From the NCBI GenBank assembly GCA_020636845.1, contig JACJXD010000002.1, forward strand, positions 310,001 to 374,000: DNA of 64,000 nt, in the 5' to 3' direction. The position numbers and the translations under genes were made by a program. The stretch comes from Bacteroidales bacterium (GTDB lineage: Bacteria; Bacteroidota; Bacteroidia; Bacteroidales; Tenuifilaceae). Of this stretch, positions 33,992 to 42,648 are shown piece after piece. Positions within the stretch are counted from its first letter, which is position 1, and the number at the start of each line of letters is the position of its first letter. The notes beneath the pieces are model-generated. The model was not told the origin of the DNA. It saw nothing but the letters and a program-made list of their open reading frames with translations, and ran no database searches.

Positions 33992-34684
33992 ATGGAAAAC
34001 AGAAAAATTAGAGTATTGCTTGCTGAGGATGACGAAAACCTTGGCTTTCTGTTAAAGGAATACCTACAAGCAAAGGAATATCAAGTTGATTTGTTTAAAG
34101 ATGGCGAAAAGGCTTATAAGGGATTTCAAAATAACTATTACGACATCTGCATTCTCGATGTAATGATGCCTGTAAAGGATGGCTTTACTTTGGCAAAGGA
34201 TATTAGGATGGTAAATCCTTCGATGCCTATTTTGTTCTTAACTGCAAAGTCGCTTAAGGAAGATGTAATAGAAGGTTTTGCAATTGGCGCCGACGATTAC
34301 ATGACAAAGCCTTTCAGTATTGAAGAACTTTTGATGCGTATTGAGGCAATTTTACGTCGTACTCGGAAAGATTCTCCTGCCAACGAGCAGAACGTATTTA
34401 CAGTTGGAAAATACTCCTTCGATGCAACCAAGCAAACGTTAACAATTAACGATGATGTTCGGAAGTTAACCACAAAGGAGAGTGAGTTGCTAAAGTACTT
34501 ATGCCTTAATAAAAATTCGTTACTGGACAGAAACTTTGCCTTGAAAACCATCTGGGCCGACGATAGTTACTTTAACGCTCGTAGCATGGATGTTTACATA
34601 ACAAAGTTGCGTAAGTATTTATCGGAGGATTCCAGTATCGAAATAATCAACGTAAGGGGCAAAGGCTTTAAGTTAATTTATTAG
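33992..34684 (+). CDS. rprY: OmpR-family response regulator, RprY-like
   Basis: 230 residues. Receiver domain at 1-122: acidic pocket AEDDEN, phospho-acceptor aspartate in CILDVMMPVKDGF, conserved T/K in FLTAKSL and DYMTKPFS. A winged-helix DNA-binding domain follows (about 130-230: LTTKESELLKYLCLN, then ARSMDVYITKLRKYL and INVRGKGFKLIY). It resembles Bacteroides RprY over its whole length as I recall that sequence. It acts in the cytoplasm as a transcription factor for the upstream kinase; targets are unknown here. Confidence 0.9.
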   Translation: MENRKIRVLLAEDDENLGFLLKEYLQAKEYQVDLFKDGEKAYKGFQNNYYDICILDVMMPVKDGFTLAKDIRMVNPSMPILFLTAKSLKEDVIEGFAIGADDYMTKPFSIEELLMRIEAILRRTRKDSPANEQNVFTVGKYSFDATKQTLTINDDVRKLTTKESELLKYLCLNKNSLLDRNFALKTIWADDSYFNARSMDVYITKLRKYLSEDSSIEIINVRGKGFKLIY

Positions 34685-34809
34685 CCTTGCAATAAAAGTT
34701 TTGTGAATTTTACATTTATATTTGTAGATAACTTGTTTGTCAATTACTTTTTTTTAATTTGACAGAAAATATTACTTTTAACATAAGTAATTTTCAACGA
34801 GGAATAAAG

Positions 34810-35190
34810 ATGGAAAAACTGGAGATAGAATCTACGACTGAAACCCCCAAGGTGCTGTTGGATAAGGAAAAATCCATAATAGAATTTGCTGGAAATTCTT
34901 TACCGGAAGATGTTACCTCTTTTTATAACCCTATACTGGAGTGGATTGATACTTACGTTGAGAATCCCAATGCAAAAACCCTTATCGATATGTCGTTCGA
35001 TTATTACAATACGTCTTCCTCAAAAATGATTTTAAAGATTTTGGAGAAATTCAGGGAAATTCACCGGAAGGGATATGAGGTTCAGGTAAATTGGCATTAT
35101 ATGGATGATGATGAGGATATGATTGAGGCTGGCGAGGATTATGCCGAACATCTGAAAATTCCTTTTAAGTTAATTCCTATTCAACACTAG
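34810..35190 (+). CDS. SiaC-family (DUF1987) regulatory phosphoprotein, intact acceptor site
   Basis: 126 residues from the ATG at 34810, which follows a purine-rich stretch; the upstream TTG at 34759 would add 17 unconserved residues. The family opening TETPKV is followed by GNSLPEDV and the acceptor motif YNTSSSKM with threonine at position 68, the same number as the phosphorylated residue of Pseudomonas SiaC. In Pseudomonas, SiaC is phosphorylated by SiaB, dephosphorylated by SiaA, and when unphosphorylated activates a diguanylate cyclase. None of these partners is encoded nearby. It is followed 28 bases later by the repeat/GH16-like gene, probably in one operon. Confidence 0.82.
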   Translation: MEKLEIESTTETPKVLLDKEKSIIEFAGNSLPEDVTSFYNPILEWIDTYVENPNAKTLIDMSFDYYNTSSSKMILKILEKFREIHRKGYEVQVNWHYMDDDEDMIEAGEDYAEHLKIPFKLIPIQH

Positions 35191-35218
35191 TTTGTAACCC
35201 ATTATTACAAATAAAACA

Positions 35219-36691
35219 ATGGCTGTTCCTTCTAAATTTAACACATTTGCTAATCGTATTTTTGGACGTTTTAAGGAAACAGAAGCCGTAGAAACGTTTC
35301 GAAAAGATCTTGAGAATGAATACGAAGAGTTTTTAGGTTTTGAGCAAAATCCAGATTATGTTAGGTATTCCGAACTCAAGCAATGGATCGATTCTGGTGA
35401 ACATATTAAAATTAAAAAGGAACTCGAAGCCCTTGTGTATAATGGTTCTTCCGAGCATAAACTCGAAGAGGAATTTAAAAAGTTACACAACGACAAATTA
35501 ATCAAGAATTACTTAAAGTTAATAGAAACCGAAACCCCAAAGTTTTATAATGAGTTCAAGGCTTCGGGTGTAATCGATGAGTATAATCAATTAAAAGAAT
35601 TTGTCGAAAGTACAGAGTATAAAAAGGATAGAAAAAATCATAAGAAGGATAAAACCGACGAGTACCAGAAAGAGTTACGCTACAACGAACTAAGGAAGAA
35701 CGCTGACCTGAAGAAATTCCTTAAACTGGGAAAATGGAAGCCGTTACTTATGTTTTTGCAGGTTGTTGAATCCGAAATGTTACAGCGTTATGGTGAGTTG
35801 AAAGAGCATGTAAACTCTTCGGAGTTTAAGGAACGTAAGGATTATTTGCAACGTAAGGATAAGTATAAAAATTCGGAAGCATACTTGAAGGAACAGGAAT
35901 ACAATACTCTTCACAATTCCGATAAAATTAAGTGGTTCTTTTCGGTTAAAAAGGGTAACAAGTTCGATGAGTTAAAAGCATGGCAACTTGCTTTTTATGA
36001 TGATTTTGAAAAGAAAAGTTTAAATGCGGATAATTGGCTGACTAAATTCTTTTGGGGCGATGTCATACTTCATAAATCTTACTCTTTCTCTAATGGTGTG
36101 CTAAATAACTACACCGATAAAGGTAACATAGAAATTGAGAATAGCGTTGCAAAACTTATTACTAAAAAGGAGCAAAGCGAAGGCGTTGCTTGGGATCGCA
36201 AATACGGGTTTGTCCCAAAAACTTTTCAATATACATCGCCTACAATAAACACCGGACATGTTTTCCGTTTGGACGAAGGCAAGGTTGAAGCAAAAGTTCG
36301 AATGAGTTGTGTCCCGGGTGTATCGCATGTTTTTTATCTTACTGGAGAAAAGGTTCTACCTGAAATAGATGTTTTTTTAAAGAACGATACCAGTCAAAGT
36401 ACGTTGTTGGGTAGTTATTTTTGGCAAAACTCCGGGAATAAAATACAGAAATCCATAACTAAAATAGGTGGATTAAAACTTCAGCAAAAGTATTATATCG
36501 TTGGTGTTGAGTGGAATAGTAAAAGTGTTATTTGGACTTTAAATGGTACTCCATTTAAAGTTGAAGTTAACCAAAATCCCGGAACTCCTTTGTATTTGGT
36601 TTTTGCATCGGCGGTTAATTCCAAAATAGATGAATCCAAACTTCCTGCTACTTTGGAAATAGATTGGGTTAAGTGCTGGAAAAAGGCTTAG
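35219..36691 (+). CDS. helical-repeat protein with catalytically incomplete GH16-like domain
   Basis: 490 residues without a signal peptide. Residues about 50-250 hold three charged helical repeats of about 70 residues, each opening with a YxxLKxxVxSxE-type motif at Y50, Y122 and Y191; a partial fourth (FDELKAW) leads into the next domain. Residues about 258-489 have the GH16 (laminarinase/agarase) beta-sandwich order: YDDFEKKSLNADNW, GKVEAKVRM, the active-site strand PEIDVFLKND, YIVGVEWNSKSVIWTLNG and LEIDWVKCW. The GH16 motif ExDxxE reads E382-I-D384-V-F-L387: nucleophile and helper acid remain, the acid/base glutamate is leucine. It is therefore probably a cytoplasmic carbohydrate-binding or scaffold protein. 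Repeat family not recognised. Confidence 0.65.
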   Translation: MAVPSKFNTFANRIFGRFKETEAVETFRKDLENEYEEFLGFEQNPDYVRYSELKQWIDSGEHIKIKKELEALVYNGSSEHKLEEEFKKLHNDKLIKNYLKLIETETPKFYNEFKASGVIDEYNQLKEFVESTEYKKDRKNHKKDKTDEYQKELRYNELRKNADLKKFLKLGKWKPLLMFLQVVESEMLQRYGELKEHVNSSEFKERKDYLQRKDKYKNSEAYLKEQEYNTLHNSDKIKWFFSVKKGNKFDELKAWQLAFYDDFEKKSLNADNWLTKFFWGDVILHKSYSFSNGVLNNYTDKGNIEIENSVAKLITKKEQSEGVAWDRKYGFVPKTFQYTSPTINTGHVFRLDEGKVEAKVRMSCVPGVSHVFYLTGEKVLPEIDVFLKNDTSQSTLLGSYFWQNSGNKIQKSITKIGGLKLQQKYYIVGVEWNSKSVIWTLNGTPFKVEVNQNPGTPLYLVFASAVNSKIDESKLPATLEIDWVKCWKKA

Positions 36692-36829
36692 GTAGATGAG
36701 TTTCCCTTTTTTATTGTAAAAAATTCACAAGCAACTATTAATTATCGCATTCTGTTTCCATTAAGAATTGCTTTAAGTCTTTCGGTTTTTACGAAATCTT
36801 AAAAAGAATTTCGTTACCGAATTCTTTAC

Positions 36830-36837
36830 TATATTTG
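36830..36837 (+). promoter_or_regulatory. -7 promoter box (TATATTTG) for OmpA-family lipoprotein
   Basis: Exact TAnnTTTG match overlapping the alternative TTG at 36835, which favours the ATG at 36862 as start. Confidence 0.5.
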
Positions 36838-36861
36838 TTCATAATCCAGATAAAGAAAGTT

Positions 36862-37893
36862 ATGCGCATAAAATTTTTTTTAGTTAATGCTAGTGTGTTG
36901 GCTCTTATAGCAATGCTTTCGTGTGTCCCAGCAAAAGAATTTCAGGAGTTACAGGATAAAAACATGAAATGTGAGGAGGAACGGGACAGGCTATCAACCG
37001 AAAACGAATCGCTAACGGTAAAGAATTCGGAACTGGAATCTAAAAATAGGTTGCTACAGATAAAAACCGATGCGCTTACGGCAGATAGTGTAAACCGCAT
37101 GGTTCAGTTTAATTTAATTAACGATGAATTGGTGCAGTTAAAAGAGCGATACTCCAGTTTGCAAAGTATTCAGGGAAACGTTATTTCGGGAAGTAAGGAG
37201 GAAACTCGCAGACTTTTAGAGCAAATTCAAAAAAATCAGCTGGAACTGCAGGAAAAAGAAGATGCCTTGAAGGAGTTGGAGCGCAAATTGTATCAGCGGA
37301 GAATCGGGCTCGATCAGGTTCAGGCAAATCTTAATGCAATGAAAGAGGAGTTGGAAGCACGTAATGCCCGCTTAATCGAGTTGGAAAATATGCTTAATCG
37401 AAAAGATTCTGTAATGCAGGCATTGCGGAGTACAGTTGCCAACGCACTGTTTGGTTTCGAGGGAAAAGGCTTGTCGGTATCAATGCAAAACGGGAAAGTT
37501 TACGTTTCGTTGGAAGAAAAACTTATGTTTAAATCCGGGAAATACGAAATTGATGCAAAAGGGGCTTCGGCAATAAAACAGTTAATTCCCGTATTGGAGC
37601 AGAATCCCAACATAAACATTACGGTAGAGGGACATACCGATGATGTTCCTTATCGTGGCTCGGGCGATTTGCTAGATAATTGGGATTTGAGTACAAAGCG
37701 TGCTACTACAATAGTGCGGTTACTTTTGAAAGGGTCAAAAATAGATCCCGTAAGGGTAACAGCCGCAGGACGTAGCCAATACTTGCCCATTGATAAGGCA
37801 AAAACTTCCGAGGCTCGTCAAAAAAATAGAAGGACGGAAATTATTTTAACTCCCAAAATGGACGAAGTGCTTAAGTTATTGGAGTCGAACTAA
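36862..37893 (+). CDS. OmpA-family lipoprotein with coiled coil
   Basis: 343 residues from the ATG at 36862. Lipoprotein signal with lipobox AMLSC, then a long coiled coil (about 25-185) rich in Glu, Leu and Lys, and a C-terminal OmpA/MotB peptidoglycan-binding domain (about 205-330): MFKSGKYEID, VEGHTDDVPYRG, NWDLSTKRA and QKNRRTEI, including the Asp and Arg that hold diaminopimelate. It would tether the outer membrane to the cell wall. A modest hairpin terminator follows. Confidence 0.88.
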   Translation: MRIKFFLVNASVLALIAMLSCVPAKEFQELQDKNMKCEEERDRLSTENESLTVKNSELESKNRLLQIKTDALTADSVNRMVQFNLINDELVQLKERYSSLQSIQGNVISGSKEETRRLLEQIQKNQLELQEKEDALKELERKLYQRRIGLDQVQANLNAMKEELEARNARLIELENMLNRKDSVMQALRSTVANALFGFEGKGLSVSMQNGKVYVSLEEKLMFKSGKYEIDAKGASAIKQLIPVLEQNPNINITVEGHTDDVPYRGSGDLLDNWDLSTKRATTIVRLLLKGSKIDPVRVTAAGRSQYLPIDKAKTSEARQKNRRTEIILTPKMDEVLKLLESN

Positions 37894-37916
37894 GAAAAAT
37901 CAAAGTAAAATATTAT

Positions 37917-37940
37917 GGCGGGATATTAACCCGCCTTTGC
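37917..37940 (+). terminator. probable terminator after OmpA-family gene
   Basis: Stem GGCGGG / CCCGCC with a seven-base AT loop; the T-tract behind it is interrupted, so termination may be partial. Confidence 0.6.
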
Positions 37941-37991
37941 TATTTTAGGCAAATAAAGTAATTTTGAAAACAAAATATTAACTGAAAAGTC

Positions 37992-39089
37992 ATGGGTTTA
38001 CAGTGCGGAATTATAGGCATAACGAATGTAGGTAAAACTACCATTTTCAACTGCATGTCGAATACAAAGGCGCAGGCAAGCAGTTTTGCTTTTAGTGCAA
38101 ACAAATCGAATATCAGCATAATAAATGTGCCCGATAGTAGGCTATACGAACTTGAGAAGTTTCAACCTACCGAAAAAATTGTACATACTACTGTAGAAAT
38201 TGTTGATATACCCGGATTGGCAAAAGGTTCGAATAAAGGCGAAGGTGTTGGAAATAAGTTTTTGGCAGATATAAGAAATTGCGATGCGTTAATTCATGTA
38301 CTTCGTTGTTTTGATGATCCGAACTTACCTCATGTTGACGGGTCTGTTGATCCTGTTAGGGATATTGAAACGGTAAACTTCGAATTGCAAGTGCGCGATT
38401 TGGAATCAATTGACAGAAAGTTGCAAAGGGTCGAAAAGGCTGCAAAGGTTGGCGATAAGGATGCAAAGCAAGCCGTTGAGGTTCTGAAAGTTTATAAGGA
38501 TCATTTGGAATCGTTTCAGAATGCGGCTACTGCACCGGTCGATGAAAAAGACAAAAAGTATGTGGAAGACTTATTCTTACTTTCTACCAAACCTGTAATT
38601 TATGTATGTAATGTTGATGACGAATCGGCAATTACGGGAAATAAGTACGTTGAGAAGGTCAAGGAGTCTTTAAAGGATCAAAATACGGAAGTATTGATTA
38701 TTGCAGGAAAGTTGGAAGCTGAGATAGCTGAATTGGAAAGCGAAAGCGATAGAATGGATTTTCTTAACGATGTCGGATTAAAAGAGCCGGGTGTGAACAA
38801 GTTGATAAGGGCTGCTTTTTCGTTATTAAATTTAGAAACTTTCTTTACAGTTGGACCAAAGGAAATTAGGGCGTGGACAATGAAAAAGGGAATGTTGGCT
38901 CCTCAGGTTGCCGGCGTTATTCACTCCGATTTGGAACGCGGGTTTATTAGAGCCGAAGTTATGAAGTACAACGATTTTATAACTCTTGGATCCGAGCAGG
39001 CTTGCAAGGAAAAGGGAAAATTATTTATTGAAGGAAAAACGTACATGGTGGAAGATGGTGACATTTTACATATTAGATTTAATGTATAA
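37992..39089 (+). CDS. ychF: redox-responsive ATPase/GTPase YchF (OLA1 family)
   Basis: 365 residues of the Obg-like family. G1 is GITNVGKTTIFNCM, G3 DIPGLAKGSNKGEGVG, and the base-recognition motif is NVDDE instead of NKxD, the hallmark of YchF and the reason it prefers ATP. A helical coiled-coil domain interrupts the G domain (about 130-200), and the C-terminal TGS domain ends with MVEDGDILHIRFNV. It associates with ribosomes and affects stress responses. It ends at a strong bidirectional terminator that also serves pgi. Confidence 0.95.
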   Translation: MGLQCGIIGITNVGKTTIFNCMSNTKAQASSFAFSANKSNISIINVPDSRLYELEKFQPTEKIVHTTVEIVDIPGLAKGSNKGEGVGNKFLADIRNCDALIHVLRCFDDPNLPHVDGSVDPVRDIETVNFELQVRDLESIDRKLQRVEKAAKVGDKDAKQAVEVLKVYKDHLESFQNAATAPVDEKDKKYVEDLFLLSTKPVIYVCNVDDESAITGNKYVEKVKESLKDQNTEVLIIAGKLEAEIAELESESDRMDFLNDVGLKEPGVNKLIRAAFSLLNLETFFTVGPKEIRAWTMKKGMLAPQVAGVIHSDLERGFIRAEVMKYNDFITLGSEQACKEKGKLFIEGKTYMVEDGDILHIRFNV

Positions 39090-39106
39090 AATAGCATTAG
39101 ATAAAA

Positions 39107-39137
39107 ATAAAAAAGAGGCCGATTGGCCTCTTTTTTT
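39107..39137. terminator. bidirectional terminator between ychF and pgi
   Basis: AAAAAGAGGCC-GATT-GGCCTCTTTTTTT: perfect stem with A-run on one side and T-run on the other, usable by both convergent genes; it touches the pgi stop codon. Confidence 0.92.
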
Positions 39138-40473
39138 ATATCCCCATTCTTTTTCGAAGTTTTTTACCATCTTCTTCATACCCCGGTTTGCCAAGAAGAG
39201 CAAACATGTTTTTCTTGTAAGCCTCAACACCCGGCTGATCGAAAGGATTAACATCCAATGTATATCCGCTAAGTGCGCAAGCTCTTTCAAAGAAGTACAT
39301 TAGGTATCCAATCCAGTATTCGGTAATTTTTGGAATGCTGATCGAAATACATGGAACACCTCCGTCAGTGTGAGCGGCGATTGTTCCAAGTTCGGCCATT
39401 CGGTTTACTTCGCTCATCCGTTTTCCTGCCAAAAAGTTGAGTTGATCCAAATTCTCGGGATCGGTTGGAATAGATAGTTTATGTTGTGGATTTTCAACGG
39501 AAATAATGGTTTCGAAAATCATTCGTTCGCCTTGTTGTATGTACTGTCCCATTGAGTGCAAATCGGTTGTAAAGTCAACACCTGCTGGAAAAATACCCTT
39601 ATTCTCTTTTCCTTCGCTTTCTCCGTAAAGTTGCTTCCACCATTCGGTAAGGAAATGCAATTTAGGAGTGAAGTTAACCATGATTTCAACCTTTTTGCCC
39701 AATGAATACAAGGTGTTGCGGGCAGCAGCATATAAACAAGCAGGGTTTTGTTCGAATTGGTTCGAAGAATTTTCCTGCGAATCTTTGGCTCCTTTTACCA
39801 ATTCAACAATGTTGAATCCGGCAATTGCAATGGGGAGCAATCCTACGGGAGTTAGAACCGAATAGCGACCACCAACGTTATCTGGAATTATGAATGTTTT
39901 ATACCCTTCGGTATTGGCTAATTTTCTTAAAGCACCTTTCGATTCGTCGGTAATGGCTACAATACGTTTTGCTGCTTCGGTTTTTCCAACGCTTTGTTCC
40001 AAGTGTTGTTTTAATAAACGAAAGGCAACGGCAGGTTCGGTTGTTGTTCCCGATTTTGAAATTACTACAAGTGAATATTTTTTACCTTCGAGTAGTTCTA
40101 GCAATTCTGAATGATAGTCTTCGCAAATACTGTTTCCTGCAAAAATTATTTGAGGTTTTTTACCAAGTAATGGACTAAAACTGTTGTTTAGCGCTTCTAT
40201 TACGGCTTTAGCGCCAAGGTACGAACCTCCAATTCCAATTACAACAACAATGTCGCTTTTAGAACGCAAATCGTTAGCCACAGCCTGAATATCTTTTAAA
40301 TGACTTTCGGTAATGTCTTTGGGTAACGTTAACCAACCCAAAAAATCGTTTCCTTTTCCCGATTTGGTTTCTAGTTTACTTTGGTTGTTGGTAATGGTTT
40401 TGGAAAGGGCGTAAACCTCATCCTTCTTCACAAATCCATAAATGTTGTTGAGGTTAATTTTTAAATTGTCCAT
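39136..40473 (-). CDS. pgi: glucose-6-phosphate isomerase
   Basis: 445 residues, the short Bacillus-like form. Interconverts glucose 6-phosphate and fructose 6-phosphate. Phosphate- and sugar-binding segments include GIGGSYLGAKAV, SKSGTTTEPAVAFRLL, DNVGGRYSVLTPVGLLP (arginine of the active site) and NPFDQPGVEAYK near the end with the catalytic lysine. It starts 29 bases after gpsA and is probably its operon partner, linking glycolysis to glycerol 3-phosphate supply. Confidence 0.96.
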   Translation of the reverse strand: MDNLKINLNNIYGFVKKDEVYALSKTITNNQSKLETKSGKGNDFLGWLTLPKDITESHLKDIQAVANDLRSKSDIVVVIGIGGSYLGAKAVIEALNNSFSPLLGKKPQIIFAGNSICEDYHSELLELLEGKKYSLVVISKSGTTTEPAVAFRLLKQHLEQSVGKTEAAKRIVAITDESKGALRKLANTEGYKTFIIPDNVGGRYSVLTPVGLLPIAIAGFNIVELVKGAKDSQENSSNQFEQNPACLYAAARNTLYSLGKKVEIMVNFTPKLHFLTEWWKQLYGESEGKENKGIFPAGVDFTTDLHSMGQYIQQGERMIFETIISVENPQHKLSIPTDPENLDQLNFLAGKRMSEVNRMAELGTIAAHTDGGVPCISISIPKITEYWIGYLMYFFERACALSGYTLDVNPFDQPGVEAYKKNMFALLGKPGYEEDGKKLRKRMGI

Positions 40474-40502
40474 AGTAATTATATTATTGATTAATAAACA
40501 AT

Positions 40503-41501
40503 TTACTGCAACTTGCTGGTAAGCAATTTCATTTCGATAGCCGGCGAAATGTTTTCGTATAAAATGTTATAAACGGCCTCGGCTATAGGCATATCAACGT
40601 TAAAGTTTCGATTTATTTCCCTAATACATTTGGAAGCGTTGTAACCTTCGGCAACCATGTTCATTTCCAGTAATGCCGATTTTACGCTGTATCCCTTACC
40701 TATCATTGTGCCAAATGTTCGGTTGCGGCTAAACTGCGAATACGTTGTAACCAGTAAATCGCCCAAGTATGGGGAGGTACTTTGCTTGCGTTTATCGGGG
40801 TATGTTTTATTCAAAAACTTTTCGATTTCGTACTGGGAGTTACAAACAAGTACCGATAGAAAGTTGTCGCCATAGTTAAGTCCGTGCGCAATGCCCGTTG
40901 CTATGGCATAAATATTTTTAAGAACGGCAGCATACTCAACTCCGTAAATGTCGGTCGATATGTTTGTTTTAATGTAGTGAGTGTCAAAAAACGTTGCCAG
41001 TTCCGTAGCATTATCCGCTGTTTTGCATGTAAAGGTTAAGTAGGAAAGGCGCTCCAGCGCAACCTCTTCGGCGTGCGAAGGTCCGCTAATAACGCCAATT
41101 CTGTCGAATGGTACGTTATAATTTTTGTTGAAGAATTCGGCAATAGTGCAATCATCCTGAGGAACAATACCCTTAATTGCCGATACCACCAACTTGTTGT
41201 TTAACGATACGGTAAGCGGAGAAAGCCATGATTTAAGGTAAGTAGAAGGGATTACAAAGATTAAAATATCCGAATTTTCTACAACATCGTTAATATTATT
41301 GCTCAGTTTTAACTTCGATACATCAAAGGAAACAGAACTTGTGTAGGATGGATTGTGCTTATGCTCGAGAATGTACTCAATAATTTTTTTTTCACGAACG
41401 TACCATCCAACTTCTTCTTGCGTATCGTGCAGTATTTTTACAATAGCAGTTGCCCAGCTGCCACTGCCTATTACTGAAATTCTTTTTTTTGAAATTGACA
41501 T
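40503..41501 (-). CDS. gpsA: NAD(P)-dependent glycerol-3-phosphate dehydrogenase
   Basis: 332 residues; reduces dihydroxyacetone phosphate to glycerol 3-phosphate for phospholipid synthesis. The N-terminal Rossmann motif is ISVIGSGSWATAIVKIL; VVSAIKGI, GVISGPSHAEEVA and the catalytic-lysine segment EYAAVLKNIYAIATGIAHG follow; the C-terminal helical domain contains RNRTFGTMIGKG. The canonical GxGxxG of the nucleotide loop reads GSGSWA, as is normal for GpsA. It lies between a small lipoprotein gene and pgi on the same strand. Confidence 0.95.
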   Translation of the reverse strand: MSISKKRISVIGSGSWATAIVKILHDTQEEVGWYVREKKIIEYILEHKHNPSYTSSVSFDVSKLKLSNNINDVVENSDILIFVIPSTYLKSWLSPLTVSLNNKLVVSAIKGIVPQDDCTIAEFFNKNYNVPFDRIGVISGPSHAEEVALERLSYLTFTCKTADNATELATFFDTHYIKTNISTDIYGVEYAAVLKNIYAIATGIAHGLNYGDNFLSVLVCNSQYEIEKFLNKTYPDKRKQSTSPYLGDLLVTTYSQFSRNRTFGTMIGKGYSVKSALLEMNMVAEGYNASKCIREINRNFNVDMPIAEAVYNILYENISPAIEMKLLTSKLQ

Positions 41502-41539
41502 TTGCTCTGAAGTATTGTGGAAAAAACGGTTAAAATTTT

Positions 41540-41761
41540 TTACTGATTAATGTTGCCATTTGCATTACTGCCATAATAATAGTTAACGCTGTTTCTTGGA
41601 ATTTTTGGCTTACTGCATTTGCATTTATACTTTCGGGTTGGTTTGTACTTTTTGGGGCTGGCTTTTCGATTGCAGTTGCTAAAAGCCAAAGGGACAAGTA
41701 TAATGGCAAGTAAAATAATCCATTTGTAATTAATGGTTTTATTTTTAATGGGTTGCAGCAT
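41540..41761 (-). CDS. small lysine-rich lipoprotein, hypothetical
   Basis: 73 residues: a hydrophobic helix (about 14-27) ending in the lipobox-like LAFSNC, then a mature tail of about 43 residues that is very basic, with KYKCKCSKPK and an Asn/Tyr-rich end. It lies 38 bases upstream of gpsA on the same strand. No family recognised. The coherent signal sequence supports a real gene, but it is short and unproven. If real it would be anchored in the envelope. Confidence 0.5.
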   Translation of the reverse strand: MLQPIKNKTINYKWIILLAIILVPLAFSNCNRKASPKKYKPTRKYKCKCSKPKIPRNSVNYYYGSNANGNINQ

Positions 41762-42126
41762 TTTGTCTTAGTACGTGGAGGCGAATTTACAAACTTTTTT
41801 ATGTTTCAACCCGATTTTTTAGTTAAAGAATGAAAACAGGGAGTTGGCCGTTTTGCTAATTTCCCATGAATAAAAGCGATTGCTTTGTTTTTATGAGATA
41901 TGGATTAGGCCAGCACGAATGAATAAAATACGGGTGTTCCATCCATCTGGTTAAAGAGTATGAGAATTTAATGATAATATGCTTAATATCAGCATGTAAA
42001 ATATTTGTGCGGATGAAAAATGGACTAATTGTGCAAAAAAGGATTCTGTATAGTTAAAATCGAATGCTTGTTAAATAAATTGGTACTTTTGTTAAAAGTA
42101 GGGTTGTTACCGTAAAAATTACAATT
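41762..42126. other. 365-base intergenic region
   Basis: Between the divergent small lipoprotein and nitroreductase genes. Apart from a TAnnTTTG box at 42084 I see no gene, repeat or strong hairpin. Confidence 0.6.
42084..42091 (+). promoter_or_regulatory. -7 promoter box (TACTTTTG) for nitroreductase
   Basis: Exact TAnnTTTG match 36 bases before the nitroreductase ATG. Confidence 0.45.
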
Positions 42127-42648
42127 ATGGAAAAAAGTTTGATTTCGTTGATTCTTAACAGGAAAAGTGTTCGGAGTTTTACCGACAAACCAGTTTCTGA
42201 AGACGATTTAGTGTTGCTTCTTAAAGCAGGAATGGCGGCACCTTCGGCGCGTAATTTACAACCTTGGATGTTTGTAGTAGTAACTAATAGGCAAATATTG
42301 AAGAAGTTGGCCGAGAGGCTTCCTTATGCAAAAATGCTATACGAAGCACAAGCTGCCATTATTGTATGTGGTAACCTTAGTAAAGCAGGTGATAGCCCGG
42401 AAGGTTACTGGGTTCAGGACTGCTCCGCTGCTTCGCAAAATATTTTACTTGCTGCGGAGGCAATTGGGTTAGGTGCTGTGTGGACAGGTGTATTCCCTCG
42501 TGCCGAAAGGATGAATGTGGTAAGTGAAGAGTTGAACTTGCCGGATCACGTTATTCCGTTAAACGTTATTCCTATTGGATATCCAAAAGGGGAACATAGT
42601 CCAAAGGATAAGTTCAAAAAAGAAAATATTCGTAAGGATAGTTGGTAG
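42127..42648 (+). CDS. nitroreductase-family FMN protein
   Basis: 173 residues of the nitroreductase fold, a homodimeric FMN-dependent NAD(P)H oxidoreductase. FMN-contacting segments are LNRKSVRSFTDKP near the start, AAPSARNLQPWMFVVV, and the C-terminal GYPKGEHSPKDKFK. Members of this short group reduce nitro compounds or quinones; the physiological substrate is unknown. Its stop codon is directly adjacent (no gap) to the stop codon of the convergent YihY gene. Confidence 0.9.
   Translation: MEKSLISLILNRKSVRSFTDKPVSEDDLVLLLKAGMAAPSARNLQPWMFVVVTNRQILKKLAERLPYAKMLYEAQAAIIVCGNLSKAGDSPEGYWVQDCSAASQNILLAAEAIGLGAVWTGVFPRAERMNVVSEELNLPDHVIPLNVIPIGYPKGEHSPKDKFKKENIRKDSW

Noticed and set aside
34759..34809. 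TTG start giving a longer SiaC-family protein
   Set aside because: The 17 extra residues do not resemble the family, and the in-frame ATG at 34810 places the acceptor threonine at position 68, as in known SiaC.
36692..36740. Terminator after the GH16-like gene
   Set aside because: A T-run is present, but I could not find a convincing stem before it.
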